DNA of 64,000 nt, from the NCBI GenBank assembly GCA_012861695.1, contig JAAOOA010000026.1, positions 7,968,661-8,032,660 of the forward strand. The letters are read 5' to 3'. The notes under the pieces were generated by a model, which worked only from the letters and a program-made list of their open reading frames with translations, was not told where the DNA came from and searched no databases. Below are positions 13,093 to 27,029 of the stretch, piece after piece (position 1 is the stretch's first letter; each line of letters begins with the position of its first letter). A program made the position numbers and the translations under genes. The stretch comes from Trematomus loennbergii (taxonomy: Eukaryota; Chordata; Actinopteri; Perciformes; Nototheniidae).

Positions 13093-16000
13093 GTAAGAGA
13101 GCTGTGTGCTGGTTTTTATTCGACTTTTCTCCAAAGTTAAAGCGGAATGTGGCGCGTATGGCTGACTGGCACCGTTTGGGATCAACAGGGCTATTTAAAC
13201 ACTCTCACTGAGCGCAATCACGGACACTTTAATACGGATAATCCGTTAATAGCCCGCATTTCAGAAAGACACTGCAGAAACATGTCCGTGTAGGATTATT
13301 AAAGGATTATACGAGGGATGAAAAATTCCATAAAGTGGCGTTAAGCTGCACCATCCACCACCTGGGACACTGTAAGCCAACTGTATTTCTATTATAGAGA
13401 ATTAAACATGACATTAACATCGAGAAAAGAGTTAGATACTTATATTAAACACCAAAAAAACATTGAAAAGTCTGTTTAATAATGCAAACAACCTACAAAC
13501 GCTCCTGAGACACAGTAGTGATACAGTATTAGTTATCAAAGAGAAAAGAGGGACAAAAATACTTAAATACAGGTCACAAAGAAGGTCTTTCTACCCTGCT
13601 GGTTCCTGATTAGCAAGTGATAATGATTTCACTTGATTACTGCCTCTTCAAGAAATGCCTGATTTTGTCCTGCACATTTGCCTGAGGAAGATGGAAATAA
13701 ACTTAGGAATTTGGAGAGCAACAGTGTGCAGTCCTCATTAAAGGCCACATGTGATCTTTTGATTTGGTATTTGTAACTCTGCATTAGACAATTAGAAGAA
13801 ATGTGTTGGTTTGTAAGAATAAGTTGATTAATATGCAGAAATTGTGTGGTCAACAATATTTTAAATATGATTTATCGTTTAAATTATTTATAATATAAAA
13901 AATTCACTGCTGTACTGTCCATATTAGGGTTTTTAATTAAGTCATCTTTTGAGTAAGTCATTGATCAGTAAATTGCAAAAATAATCAATACATTAATCAG
14001 ACATAATGTGTTTTTTTGTTCGTTGAAGCACTGACTATATTTTGCAAAAATAACAGTCCTGAGTGAAATATCTTCAAAAATATATCACATGTTTTTGCTC
14101 ACAAATTAATACAGACATTCTTATTCCCAGAGGAGGAACCCTAAAGTCTTAAGGGAGGCTTTGACTTTTCCTCTAGTAACACAATCGGGTGTAAATGTAT
14201 GTTTTTTCCCATCTCTATTAAGCAATCATCTTGTTTTTGTGTTTTAGAAAGTGTAGGATAAATAAAGTTATTTATTATTAAATTAGTTGTATCGCTACTA
14301 GTAAGCATTTAGCTTGAAGCGTTGTCCATCAACCTCACAGATCTGCTAATGCTTCTCAGTGTTGTTTCTGTATCAAGTATGAGTAACCGTCACTATGTAG
14401 GAAAATATGTTGGATATTTTAAAACCTCCTCCATCTTTTGAGTGGGTAGTGTGAACTGGCTTGCGATATCATGCCTAGCCACATTTGTCTCTGGCTCAAA
14501 GATCACAGGGAGCATCAGTTCCCCTGGAAAGAGGGTGAGCCCTGATCTTGGAAGTGGTGGATCCAGCTGTAATAACTGGGGGAGCTCCCAGTGGGATAAC
14601 GTTCCTCTCTCTCATCCAGCGAGTGTGTTAACTGATAGGGCCAGACAGTCAGCTGTTAGTGTGCTAATGGCAGTGATGAGAGGAGAGGAGGAACCATAGA
14701 TCTGTCCTGTGGAGTTCTCTGTAAACACCACCAGTTGTATGGGTTGTGTGTTTACAAGTGTTGTTCAAGTAATTAATTAGCAACAGTAATTAGTAGTTAG
14801 TTTTACTACTGCTGCTGATATTGCCAGGAGCCTTTTGTTTTCAATGGTGTTTGTAAGTAGCAGAAATGGCACAGTAACTGGTTTGGACAGATGCAAAACA
14901 GGGGAAATAACACAATTTTACATAATGCCCTATTTAAGATTACCACATAGTTAATACATGTGATAATCCGACTGGTCACATTCCTGTTCTCCTCGACTTG
15001 CTGTTCAACAGTTCCTGCCCATTTCCCTGTTTGCATGCTAAATAAGCGCGATTAGCTTACGTGTCTAATTTCCCCGTGTTGTCCTGCTCATGTCATGCTT
15101 TGAAATCTTCTGAGATGAGATGCTTGACCAGATACACAATGATTTTAAACCAAAAAAACTGTCTTCTACAAATACATGTAAAAGAAATATGTGAAAATCC
15201 ATTGAAAGGAAGAAAAAAAATTCTCTATACGATAATCATAAAGGTGAATATTTATGAGACCTTGATATTGTGAATTGGCAGTTTTATTACCAAAAGGTTT
15301 CTAATAACCCCTTTTTCAACACTCCTTATAAAGATTCATCCACATTTAATTTGAACATTGGACATTTAAACAGTGTAGACTTTTAAGAAAAGAGGGTTGG
15401 TTTCTCTGTGAAGTCTTCATGTTAACCAGACACCTCGCTGTGTTGGACATGTTCGGCCTCAGGATCCTCACAGGGTGACGAAAGCCTCTGAAAGAGACTC
15501 AGTGGACCTCTTACTGTGACTGTTTGTGTGTGTCTGCACAGATATACTGTACAACAGATATCTGCCTCCCAAGGCCTGTGGAACATTGCGTAATACTCCC
15601 TTCAAACACTTGTTGCTTTGCTGAGTGTTTTATAAAAGCACAAACACTTGGAGTTGTCTATTTTTCAGCAGAAAGCAGATTGAGTGTCTGCACTGTAATG
15701 TATTAGTATGAATCCGACTGTTTTTTAACGATGTAAGATGCCATTAAATCAATACCCCCTTTCTGCTCAGCACTACAAACACATGAAATACACTCTTGTG
15801 CAGATGCTTCACACGTTGCTTGTGCAAGCTTTTTTGATTCTGGGTCATCTTATCTGTATAATTGAAATTAAACCATGATAGATGGATGGATAGAGAAAAG
15901 GACTGAGAAAAAAGGCAGGGTGTGGAAGTAAGAGAAATGTACAATGTATGAGTGAGATTTTCATGCAGCTGTAGTCTGTGATCAGTGCAATCTGATTCCT

Positions 16001-19000
16001 GATTCAAATCTGTCATCTTAGTGTTGGAAGAGGAGGAATGAGAGAAGGGTGAAGGGGTAGTGAGCTGAAGGAATCCTGCTTTTAAGAGAGATAATGCAGA
16101 AATGATTACATTTGGACTGTATGTGGTGTATCTAAGTACAGTAATATGGTTTCATTTAGATTTTGAAGCATGCAGGTAGATGGCCTCGATTAAATGTTCA
16201 TATCCTCTGGAGGGTCATTTCTTAAGATAGTAGGTGTGTAATGTTTGCTCACATTTGGCCTCATTAGTACCTGATTTATGACTATTTATCCCTCCTTGAC
16301 CCAAATAGTCTTAACAATATTATCTATGCAAGTGATCCATTTCAAAGTATGAGTGTGTTAAATCACACTTTTACTAAACTATGTGCATTAGAGTTATAAC
16401 GTTTTCTCTTAAAGCTGCACAAATTCGTATTTTTTAGATATAGACTGAATCAATTAAGTATAGTTAAAGTAAAAGGTAACGCTTGTAGTGATGTAGACCG
16501 TTGTTTTGGTTTTATAGCCCCCACATGTTATGGTTCACTCTCACAGCTCTCTTTAACCCAGTTTACAGCAAATTTCAAAATCTATTGTAAACTACCTGTC
16601 CATCATTGAAAAAGCTTAAAGATTGACAATACCTGGTGAACACAGTGGAGCGTTCAGCAGCTAAAGAGACAGGTAATTCACTTTGGAGTGAGTGGAGACC
16701 AAAACAGAGCAAAAAAAGAAAGCAAATATTGGACTAGAAATTACCATGTGAGTTCCAAGTGGTCAAAAATAATAAATGATGATTTCAAGTGTCACTGTGA
16801 TTCAACACAGCACTGTTAAAAAGTTCACAGACAAATTATAAAGAAATTCTTTAAAATGTTATCAACAGAGGCAGAAAATGAGTCTTGACCTTTAGTCTGA
16901 ATGAATCATACTTTGGAAAAAGTTCCCAAAGTGCAACTCCATATTGAATTTCCTGAGACTCTCCGTTTGCAGTACAAACACGTAGCAATTCCTTCATTAA
17001 AAGAGAAACATGGACAGTACAGAATGTTGGCAGCAGTTACGTTTCCCTTTAAACTGATTTGTTTAAACAATGTTATTAGGATATAAACAAAGTGTCTACA
17101 GGACGGGGTCTGGTTTGAAAGATGATGGTAATATTGTGGTTTAATTTGAAGTGAGCTGGATGTCTAAACTAGGAATAAATGGAATCAGTGCTGAACATAC
17201 TGGTAGTGTGAGGCACATCCACCATGTGACATATGTGTACTTGTACTTAATATACTGTTTTGGTGTGTGTGTGTTTCCCCTTAAAGCTACACCAAGGGAT
17301 GTTACTTTCATGACTGCATTGTTGACAGTCGGTGTAACTCCCTGAAACAGTGAGTGCAGGTCGGTTTCAGGGACTCGCTTGTTTTTTAGTTTTCAGCGTA
17401 TGGAATCAGAAGTTTCTCTCTGTCTCTGAGGCATTGCTATTTCACCCCGCAGGAGTTCATGAAATTTCATATTGTGTTCTGCTCCGTTGGATTGGCAATG
17501 CGCTGGGTGTAATGTGTTTACTTACAATGCAGTTGAGCGGCTTAAAGCTACACTCCTGCCTCTGATTTAAGACTTAGTCTCTTTGCACAAGGGCTCAGTC
17601 GGACACATTGTGTGAATGTCCAATGACTAATCACCACATTCTTCTTTAATCCTGTGGAAAGATGCACTGCAGGCTACCACATCTCAAATCAATTGTTGGA
17701 TGTACCAACATGTGATGATGAAAACTCAGAGCATGCAAACACAGATGCCTTTTGATTGCATGCGTGGTAGAGAGTGGATTCAACACACTTTCTCCCTTTA
17801 TATTAACAATGACTGTTCTTTCATATGCAGATATATGCAACGTGTTGACAACTTTCAACAGAGAAGCAAAACTAACCTTGAACTATGGGTTGCTTTTATT
17901 AAGATTGCATTTGTGAGTATCCTTTGTTATCTTGAAAATATCAATATGAAGTGCCTACGATCGAGCATCTGTAAATATAGGAGGAGGACAAACCACGTAA
18001 AAAAAGTTCAAGTTTAGAGAGTTACTGCTTTTACCACCCCCTTTCTTTAAAAACTCAACCTTGTTGTAGTCAGGTATTGGTATTCAGATCAAGTCCTTAG
18101 CTTTTATTATTCACAACATGTCAGGGATATTTAATGTACACTCTTGTCAAAGTGGTCTTTTGAGCAGTCTTAATGGGCCTAGGAGTGAATCAGAAAAGTG
18201 CTGAACAGAATTACATTTATAAAAACGTCCTTGGTACTGCTGCTTCTACTTCCTTTCTTTGAGTTTTGAGAAGCAGAAAATGGTTATGCATAAAGGAATT
18301 CCCTCAGCGGTGACCAAAGCTAGACTCTCTCTCAGAACGGCAGTGCATCTCCGGGCTGAGAGGACAGCGCTCGTCATGTTGATGGAGCTGTGCGGCTCCT
18401 ATATCCTCAGGGCAAGCTTTTCTTCGAACCCCTCACCGTTTATTTCACAAGTATCACCACGTCTGTTCGCAGAGATACTGTCTCTAACTGAACCCTAATC
18501 TGTCCCATGGACGAGGTTATTCCCTTCCTTTCTCTAACTCATTTCAGCTGCTCCTCCCTTCATCTCATATCGTTCTCTGGAGAGGAGCACGCGTAAAACA
18601 CCTTTTTGTTTCATACAAGTACCGTATAGACAAGAGGAAGACAATATGTGGCTGCTCTTTGTAACATAACCTCCACCAGAACTACTACTTCTACGCCTCG
18701 TCCTTCTGTGCGTGGTCTTTTCTCGCCTTGTGCCGTTATGTGTGTGTTACACTCCGACTGAATGACATTTAGCTGTCACACATCACCACACATTCTCTAA
18801 CTCCTCTACCATGCTTCATAGCATCTGAACCAGAACAGATGTGCAGTAACATCAGTCCGGTCTCACTTCATCTGTCCATAATGACTCACTTTATCTGTGA
18901 ATGTGTTTAAAATGTATGCCTACTGGGAGCTCTCTTCAACTGAGCCAAAGTGGGAATGTCTCCTTTCATTTGAAGAAAAACACTTATTCAGGGCTTTTAC

Positions 19001-19215
19001 ATGTTTCTGTGCCTCAGCCTGTTTTATATTTAAAAGTTTATAATATTCTGCCTTCTGCTTGATTGGGTAAAGTTAGATGGCTGAGAAGATTACTCTTTGT
19101 TTTTGAATGTCCTTTCATGCCTTTAGGTTTTAGAAAGTCTTCTTGACAATGAACGTTATTTTGTGTGAAGGGATTATTTTGTACATGGAGAACAAAATGC
19201 AGTTCAGTTAAAGCA

Positions 19216-19580
19216 GTCTGACAATTCAATAAAAGCTTTTTGGAGTTCCCCCTTCCTCCTGTAGTGTGTTATATAGGTTTGTGTGCATGTAAATGGTCTG
19301 CAAAGGCAACAATCCCAAAGTTCCTTCCAGAGGGAGTTTCTCTCCCTGAATTCTCTCCATTGGACTCCTTTGTTTACTTCTACAACACACATACCTCACT
19401 GTGTTACACTGTTGGCTAGTTCTCCAACACAATTACATGATAAGCTAAAGGGCAGGACATCCTTAAGTGGTTGACCAATCACAATAGAGCCGGCCAGCTA
19501 ACCAATCAGAGCAGATCCCCTTTAAATGGCAGAAAGAGACACGGACACCTCTGAGCAACTGTTCAAAAAGAAAAGATGAA
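19216..19580 (+). mobile_element. T2/Kolobok-like MITE, degraded copy A
   Basis: Shares CTGTAGTGTGTTATATAGG, ATTGGACTCCTTTGTTTACT, GGTTGACCAATCACAA and CAGCTAACCAATCAGAGCAG with the copy at 29294-29644. Terminal repeats are eroded, so the edges are approximate. Confidence 0.65.
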
Positions 19581-19920
19581 GTCAACAGTCATTAGTTTAA
19601 AAGGAATTGGAAGCTAATCATCTAAATATGTGCTGATTCAAGTAGGAACTGGTTTCTTTCCAGTGTCAGCTGTACAATAATGCCTACAGTATAACAAGCT
19701 AGAGTGAAAAGCTTTTCTTCACACTTCACAATGAAAATCGGTTAGCTTAGGCTCAACAAGGAAAATCAGCTGAACATACTGTGGACCTGCAAATCACTGT
19801 TAAAACGTATTCAATGGTTTCTGAGTTATACTCATTATTATTTGACGAATGGGTAAAACTCATAAAAACCCAAATAATGGCTGATGCAAACTTCTCAATG
19901 TTTTTTTTCTTTCAGTGATG

Positions 19921-20010
19921 TAGTTATTTTTGATTATTTGGTGTTAGCCTACATTCTCTTCTATGTAGTTATTTTTGATTATTTGGTGTTAGCCTACATT
20001 CTCTTCTTTC
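19921..20010 (+). repeat. 45-bp tandem duplication
   Basis: Two adjacent copies of a 45-bp unit starting TAGTTATTTTTGATTATTTG (19921 and 19966), essentially identical over the whole unit, so a recent local duplication. The open frame through it is incidental. Confidence 0.9.
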
Positions 20011-22026
20011 CATCACCAGCCACAACCCTTTGTGTAGCTTCCACAGTGAATGAACGTGCCTCTGTTACCTGTGCTGTAATGTTGGCAGAGCAAGCCTCGT
20101 GTCCCTTAACAGCATCAGGTGGGAAATGCTTGGATGCATACAACATTTGTGCAAAGCTTTGTGTGTACCTTGTGTGCTTTATGTGGAAGCAAATGGGATT
20201 GAACCAGTTGGGGGAGGAGGGAAGCGTGAGAACACCTCCTAAATGTTTTATTTAAATGAGCTATGTGGCACTGGAATGAAAGATAAGCCGTAGTCATTAT
20301 TTTGTCGGTGCAACACACTAACAACCTCCTGCCCAGTGTGTGTGTGTGTGTGTGTTTTGTTAGGCAGTGTGCTCCCCTGGTTGTATCCCCCTAACTCCTA
20401 CTCTATTATTCATGTTTGTGGGTGATTATTGTTAAGGGAAATTACACTATTTGTATATCTTTGAGTCTTTTCCAATGTATGTCCATTTTGTCCACTATTT
20501 ATTTTGATTACACGTCTTAGCTGAATTAGTTGACACTTACGGAAACATGGTATTGGCTTTTGCAGGGTTTAAAGACTGTTTAATGGTAAAGAAAATGTGA
20601 ACAGACTTGGTCATTTACAGAAAACCTCAATCAGTGCTGAAGTCAATTTAAGTTACGTTGCTGTCTCCGCGGTTCCAGCCGTTGGTACGCGGGGAAACAT
20701 ACCATTTGTTCCTAGTGGAAGCAATACGATCATTTTTTATCAATATTTTGAGTCATGTTGTTGGTATATTTAGTAGGTAGCCGTTTAATATGCAAGATAA
20801 TGTACAGTATTCCGCTAATGACATTATCCTGCTGCACATTATCCCTTATGTAGAGGTTGATGGTGACTGTTCAAACAACCAGCACCTTCTACAGGAAGTA
20901 GGAAAAACACATTTCCAATACAAAACACATAAGTTTTACTAAGAGATTTCAAAACAAGATACATGTGGTAATTAGTGAGCGTAAGAGTTGCAGTCATTCA
21001 GATTGTGTTACCTTAAGACAGAGCCAGGCTAGCTGTTTCCCACTGCTTGTCTTCTTCATGCCAAGCTAAATGAGCTGTTTGCTGTTTAGCCTAATATGTA
21101 ATGCTACCAACATGAGTGTGCTTTCAATCTTTTTATAAACTTATACTTATCTTTTCAATTTGACCACCTGACCGTTTATGATAACTGTTTTTATTTGGCA
21201 GAGGCACCCAATGTACCAACATACATCTCAACAGGAAGTCAAGCTGTATTTTCCTCCAGTCTTTCTACATTGCTTCTCTTTCTCGTCATAAAGTCTCTGG
21301 ATACACACTTTCTCTTCCTAAAGTTGCATTTTGTTTTACTGGTGTGGGTGTATGGTCGCCTGGGAGTGTATCTCTGTTCCCAGGCTCCCATGTACACCAG
21401 CTCAATATCCTCCTAATATGATACTTTAAGAGAAATCTCAAATGGTTTTATGTTCTCAGCAATGTTTACCCCTTAGGTCAAATGTTCAGTGTATGTTTCC
21501 TTGGGTCAATATGTTGAAATCACCTACAGTTTATAGCCTACGGATGTTGTCCTCTTTGAAACCTGCGCCCTCAAATCTGTGGACAGACAGTTTTCTTGAC
21601 TTTAAGACATTAATATCTTCACATTGACTTAATGGTCTTTTACCATGCAAACTGCATTTAAAATGTCCTTTTCCTTCCCTTGGTGTCATTATTTTGTATT
21701 CTAAATTGAAAATCAGCAGTATAGCTATCAGTCAGTGCAAAAAATGTTAATGTGACCATATAAAAAAAGTCCAATTTAAATCATGGATTTGGAGAATCGT
21801 AAAACCCTTATTTTAAACCAATACAGAGATTGAAATGGGCTGGAGTTGAGACATATGTGTACACACACTGTACTCCTGATCACAGAGAAATACAGGCAAG
21901 GTCTCTGTTACCTTGATAGAAGAAATAACTGGTCTGTGCCATTATGGGAATAACAGAAAGAGTGTGTGTGTGTGCTTTCATATGTGTATATGTTTGGAAG
22001 CTGGACCTATTTTTAGTGAGGCAATC

Positions 22027-22290
<264 letters not shown>

Positions 22291-22351
22291 ATGGTCTTTT
22301 AACCCTGTTATCAAAACTACAGTCGTCACTGACACCCGTAGCACTTTTATT

Positions 22352-23144
22352 TAGGGATGTCCCGATCACCTTTTTTTGCTCCCGATCCGATTCCGATCAT
22401 TTGATTTTGACAATCTGCCGATACCGATTTTTCCCGATCCGATCTTTATGCAATGCATTAAGAGGAAAAAAAAGGTAACAGATAACGGCTGGTCATCCAA
22501 CGCGATGAATTCAGCTATCTTGGCTGTTCTGGGTAGTTTCTCTTTCCTTTTAAAAGTCTCTGAAAGTGTCGGTTGTTTCAGTGCCGTTACCTGAGTGGCC
22601 GCTGTGTACTCGTCGTGTTGTTGTTGGTGGTGTTTGTATTAGATTGGTCGTGTTGAACGTAGCTCTGTTCTTTCCACCACGCGGAACCTCCGCCTTGCAA
22701 ACATTGCATCTGGCTGTTACACTGCCTTCGCTTTCAATTTTATAATACTTCCAAACTCCTGACATTTTCTCTGTCCCAACTCCCGAGTCACCAGCTGAAC
22801 GTAGCCTCTCGTTAGCTTACTGCTACTATTAGACACTGCGCCCTGCCCACTCTGTTGCCAGATTTGAGAGAAATAAGCAACCAGGTCTATGAAAACAAGC
22901 CCAAAAGAAGCAACACATACATGATCTTGTGTAATTTTAACCCAAAACTAAGGCCTCAGGATGACTTTAAGACGTGAACATGGTCATTTTGTTTTGTAAC
23001 ATTAAATAAAATGTATAAAAATATTTTATAAAAAAAAAAAAAAAAAAAATCCGATCCCCGATTTTTTTCTCCGATCCCCGATCACGTGAAAATCACGTGA
23101 TCGGCTCCGATCCCCGATCACGTGATCGGATCGGGACATCCCTA
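22352..23144 (-). mobile_element. 793-bp non-autonomous hAT derivative with BED-finger remnant
   Basis: Inverted termini TAGGGATGTCCCGATC and GATCGGGACATCCCTA are flanked by a perfect 8-bp duplication CTTTTATT (22344-22351 and 23145-23152), diagnostic of hAT. On the minus strand, frame 22765-22550 begins MSGVWKYYKIESEGSV and contains CNVC and FNTTNLI, the N-terminal half of a BED zinc finger as found in hAT transposases. After NLI the reading frame is lost. The continuation with QQQHDEYTAAT lies in another minus-strand frame near 22610-22640, so one indel splits the finger. The catalytic RNase H-like and dimerisation regions are absent. The right end carries repeated CCGATC and CACGTG blocks next to an A-run of about 20. 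It was mobilised in trans and cannot code for its own transposase. Confidence 0.9.
22550..22765 (-). pseudogene. hAT transposase N-terminal BED-finger fragment
   Basis: A 71-codon frame inside the 22352-23144 element. WKYYKIESEGS-x-TARCNVC keeps the aromatic and Cys-x2-Cys part of a BED-type zinc finger. The expected His-containing half is shifted out of frame by one base after TTNLI. It is much shorter than a hAT transposase (several hundred residues). I regard it as a transposon relic and not a domesticated gene, because it is truncated, frameshifted and bounded by intact transposon ends. Confidence 0.75.
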
Positions 23145-23843
23145 CTTTTATTTACCCCACCTTGTAAGTTAGTCTTTAGTGACCTTTGCATAGTTTTGGT
23201 TTTATTCTGCAACCACCAAAATATTCCCCTGGGGTCAATTAAGGCCTACTCATGTCTTAAATGATATTATCTTATAGTGAAAAGTCAATTCAGGACGAAC
23301 ACAATTCATAATAGAAAAGGTTTTAGCAAACAGATGTAACATATTTAAATTGTGGTGGAATGATATTTCTTGTGTTTAAATCAGTTCTTCTAAAATGTAA
23401 ATATTACTTTCAGTAGGACTTTGTAGTTTGTGCAAATGAGTTTCCCCCTGTTATCTGGTGAGCAGTGTGACAGGAAGTGTAGAGGGGGAATGTTTGCTGT
23501 AAATAATGCAGATAAAAAGCTCTATAAAACATGACAGCTTTCCGATACGTATTATCAGAGTCTCCTCTTGTAGTCCTGCAGCTGGTGCGCGTGTGTATTG
23601 TGTGTGTGTATTGTGTGTGTACAGCTCGTTGTGTGTGTCGCTGCTCGCTGTATTCATCGCTTCAGCTTAGCGAGGCAGTGGGGAGGTGCAAATGTCACGC
23701 TGTCTGAAAAAGCTAAGCCAACTGACTGTGGACAAGTCCGGAGAACTGTGAGAAGGAGGAGGAAGAACTGGAAGCCACTTCAGAATATGAAAGTGCTGAG
23801 TGAAAGGTGGCAAATATCACAAATCTCCTCAAAATGAGTCTCT

Positions 23844-23933
23844 CTGCACACACTAACACACACACTAACACACACACTAACACACACACTACACACACAC
23901 TAACACACACACTACACACATACACACATACCA
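23844..23933 (+). repeat. CA-rich decamer minisatellite
   Basis: Units of the type CACACACTAA repeated about five times, then CACACACTA and ACACATAC variants. It is a higher-order version of a CA repeat with TA interruptions at regular 10-bp spacing. Confidence 0.9.
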
Positions 23934-24488
23934 TCGTCAGAGCATCTACGGCCTATAATCACATTCCAGAGCGTTTCTTCTGCTAAATTGAATTGTAATT
24001 GGCAGACAATGTGCGTGACATCACAATTCACTGGCTGGCTCATATAGAAGCAGCTCGTCTAAATTGAGTCTAAAGTGGGCCATGCTTACTGATGAGCCCG
24101 GGGCGTTAATGAAAGAATAAAAGGAGCAGAGAGCATCGTACATATAGGAAACATGGAGGCAGAGAGGAGAAAGGGACGTGTACTAACTCTGAAAATTAAT
24201 TGCCCTTTGGGACCAGTGTCATTATATAATTATTGTGTGACAGCAGCAGCCGAATGTCGACTCCTTCAGCGTGTGCACAGCCACAGCTGAGTGATCTCCT
24301 GTGGAATAATGGAGCTTTTATTGGTAGGAAATAATGTTGTGAATCTCCTCCATTTATTTCTTTGGTTCCATTTCCCAATTTGTTATTGTTGATTGCACCT
24401 GTATTTTTATGTGGTCAGATGACACATTAGGGCATGCATCATGCACATTCATGCTTTACTATGTTAACAACAGAAATACAAGGAATAG

Positions 24489-24502
24489 CCCCCCCCCCCC
24501 CC
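24489..24502 (+). repeat. Poly-C run
   Basis: Run of C residues after AATAGC. Homopolymer length is unreliable in long-read assemblies. Confidence 0.85.
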
Positions 24503-27029
24503 ACATTTAAAAAAAATTATGGGGCTGAACTGTTCCTCTAAGCCCAGATTTGTGTAAGACATTTTTGCCAAAACTTCCTCTAAATATCTCCGTACCTTTT
24601 TTAGAAAACAGAAACTGAGAAAATAGTTTGTTGTGAGTTTCTGGCTGTTTTCTGTGAGTTGAGCTCGCTGCAAGCCAGTGTCTTTAAGTGTCAAATGGAC
24701 ACTGTTGCTAACATCAGCATGCTAACATGGTCGCGATGGAAATGCTAACGTGCTAATGTTAAGCAGATATAATGTCTTCCATGTTCACTGTCTTAGTGTA
24801 CTGTTAACATTAGCCTATTACTGAGATAGAGCTGAGCTTATTGATTTTTAATAAAGGGGACTGACCTTTTAGCCTCTACCCCCCAGTTTAGAGAAATTAA
24901 ATATAGATAGAAAAAAAGAAATCTTTATATAAAGATCCAAAAGGAAAGGATGGAATCACAGAAAAAGACACAATTACAATTCTGTCTGCTTCTTCAGCAC
25001 CACGGACAGCACCATGGATTTATTACCGAACATCACAGTTCAGAGTTATGTTCAAGAGCCATACTAACTTGATCAAATCTCAATCAGATAAAGGATCAAT
25101 GAGTTGGGGGACTATACTCGGCTGAACAGCCCCTGCACTCTCTTTGCTACTAACAGATGGAGGGGAGGAAAAGCTGGTGGCAGTGGCATGCATTTTGATC
25201 AGTTTGGTCTTAGTGTGTTTTGTACAGATTTAGTCATTTATTGGACAAATGTAAATGTTCACCTCACGATAATAGTAGATGAAAAGTCAAAGAAAATCTA
25301 GAGTTATTGTGACTAATTCTGAGGAGAATATGGATGAACCAAATTTCCTGAAATCGATCTAATGTTCTCTTGAGATATTTCACTCAAAACCACAAATGTC
25401 AACCTCCTCCTTCATCTCCTCCTTCATCTCCTCCTTCGTCTTCTTCTCTTCGTCTTCTTCTCATCCTCATGCTCATCTAGTAAAAAAGTGAAAAGAAGAA
25501 AGAAAAGTCTATGAGGAAAGAGTGAAATGTCAAAATACCTGCAAACGAATGCTTAGAGAATTCATCGTTTTAGATCTTCTATGAGGAACTGCCACACAAC
25601 AGCCCTGTAAAGATATTGTCACCTTTTAAAATGCCATCAAAGGACTCTATAACCAAGTTGACTCCAACCTCACACCCGTAAAATATCCAATCGTCTATTG
25701 ACTTTCCCAAGAAGGCTGTCATCATGCCTGTCAGGCTTTCCATTCTCACATGGCTCATATGATGTTTGGAATAATGGTGGCAGATTATCTTTCCAAAGTC
25801 AATGTATTTTAACATTTTTGTCATGATCTTTTTTCACACAGAAGTCAAATAAATACACCTTCACAACTTGCTCTATCACATTTCAACAGCTTTAGACTTC
25901 ATTAAACTGTAAATACGGCTACGATCACAACCCCATATAGGACAGACAAATGGTTAAATCCATCCTTTATAATGTTGCTGCTTTTGGTTTAAAGATTATA
26001 AAAAGATCAATCCTCAAAATCTTTACATGTCCTTCTTACTAAACCCTAGTCACGGTTGCATAGCTGTGATTGGACAATCACTGTGGGGGAAGGGTTTAGT
26101 GAACGGTCATCTGGAATTAAAAGTGTGTATTTCTGCATGAATACCCTGTAATACAGTACATCTCTCTTCCTTCCACTAACATCTTCTGATAATCCATTTA
26201 GAGGATTAGTCAGGCTGAACAAAAGAGCTGTCAATGAATCAATTACACTGGAGAGAGAAAATACACACACATGTGCACACACTGGGACCAGGCGCAATGA
26301 AATCTGTTTATCTGTATCTCGTTGACTAGGCACAGGAACGTGTAGTGATAACGGCGGTGTTGGAAGACCAAAGGGAATGGCAGATGAATGTCTGAAAGCC
26401 CTTTGCTAGGTGCTCCTATATATGAGTGATCACAACCTGTGAGGCTGGGTGTGAAACAGAGAGCGTCTAATTAGCGTGGAGGGGAATCATTAGGACTGTG
26501 TTCTCTCCTTTGCCCTGATTCACTGAGTGGGAACTGCATGCGTGGCGTCTTCCCCCGAGTAATCACGGGTCTCGCTCACTGCCGCCTTCTACCAGCCCCC
26601 CCCCCCCCCTATCCTCCACCTCTCCTCATCTCTCCTTGGATGATTTGGCTCTAATTAAGACGGTGCACCACCAGGAGAGGAGGAGGAGGAGAGGAGGAGG
26701 AGGGCGGTGACCCTGCTTTAAGTTTGGGCGTTAGAGGTGTTAAAACAAAGTTAGCAGAAGAGAAGGACACTGAAGTCAAAGTAGAGAAAGTGAAGGAAGT
26801 CTTAGGAAAGATATGGATGGAGGATTTATGAAAACAAATTCATGTATTGCAGTTCAGATTCAAGCCGAGTAAAGGAACATCATTATTGACAGAAAATGTA
26901 TGTAAGGACTTTTGAACATTTATATGACCAGTGGTGATCAAAGTCATCTCTTTGTCAATTAGCATGTAGGTCTGTAGACTCTAGAGTCTATTTTGGGGCC
27001 CATTTTCAAACCGGTTTGATCCTTTTTAG

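Noticed and set aside
17277..17554. CTTAAAGCTACAC direct repeats flanking about 250 bp, as a possible small transposon or LTR
   Set aside because: Direct repeats only 13 bp long, with no terminal inverted repeats, priming site or duplication.
18259..18498. 79-residue frame in a slightly GC-richer patch
   Set aside because: No family resemblance and no acceptor/donor pair in frame. Possibly a conserved non-coding patch, but not supported as coding.
23844..23933. CRISPR-like regular repeat
   Set aside because: 10-bp CA-rich minisatellite without spacers, in a vertebrate genome.
25579..25824. 81-residue minus-strand frame with a mixed composition
   Set aside because: No recognisable domain, no splice context and AT-rich surroundings. 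Most likely chance.
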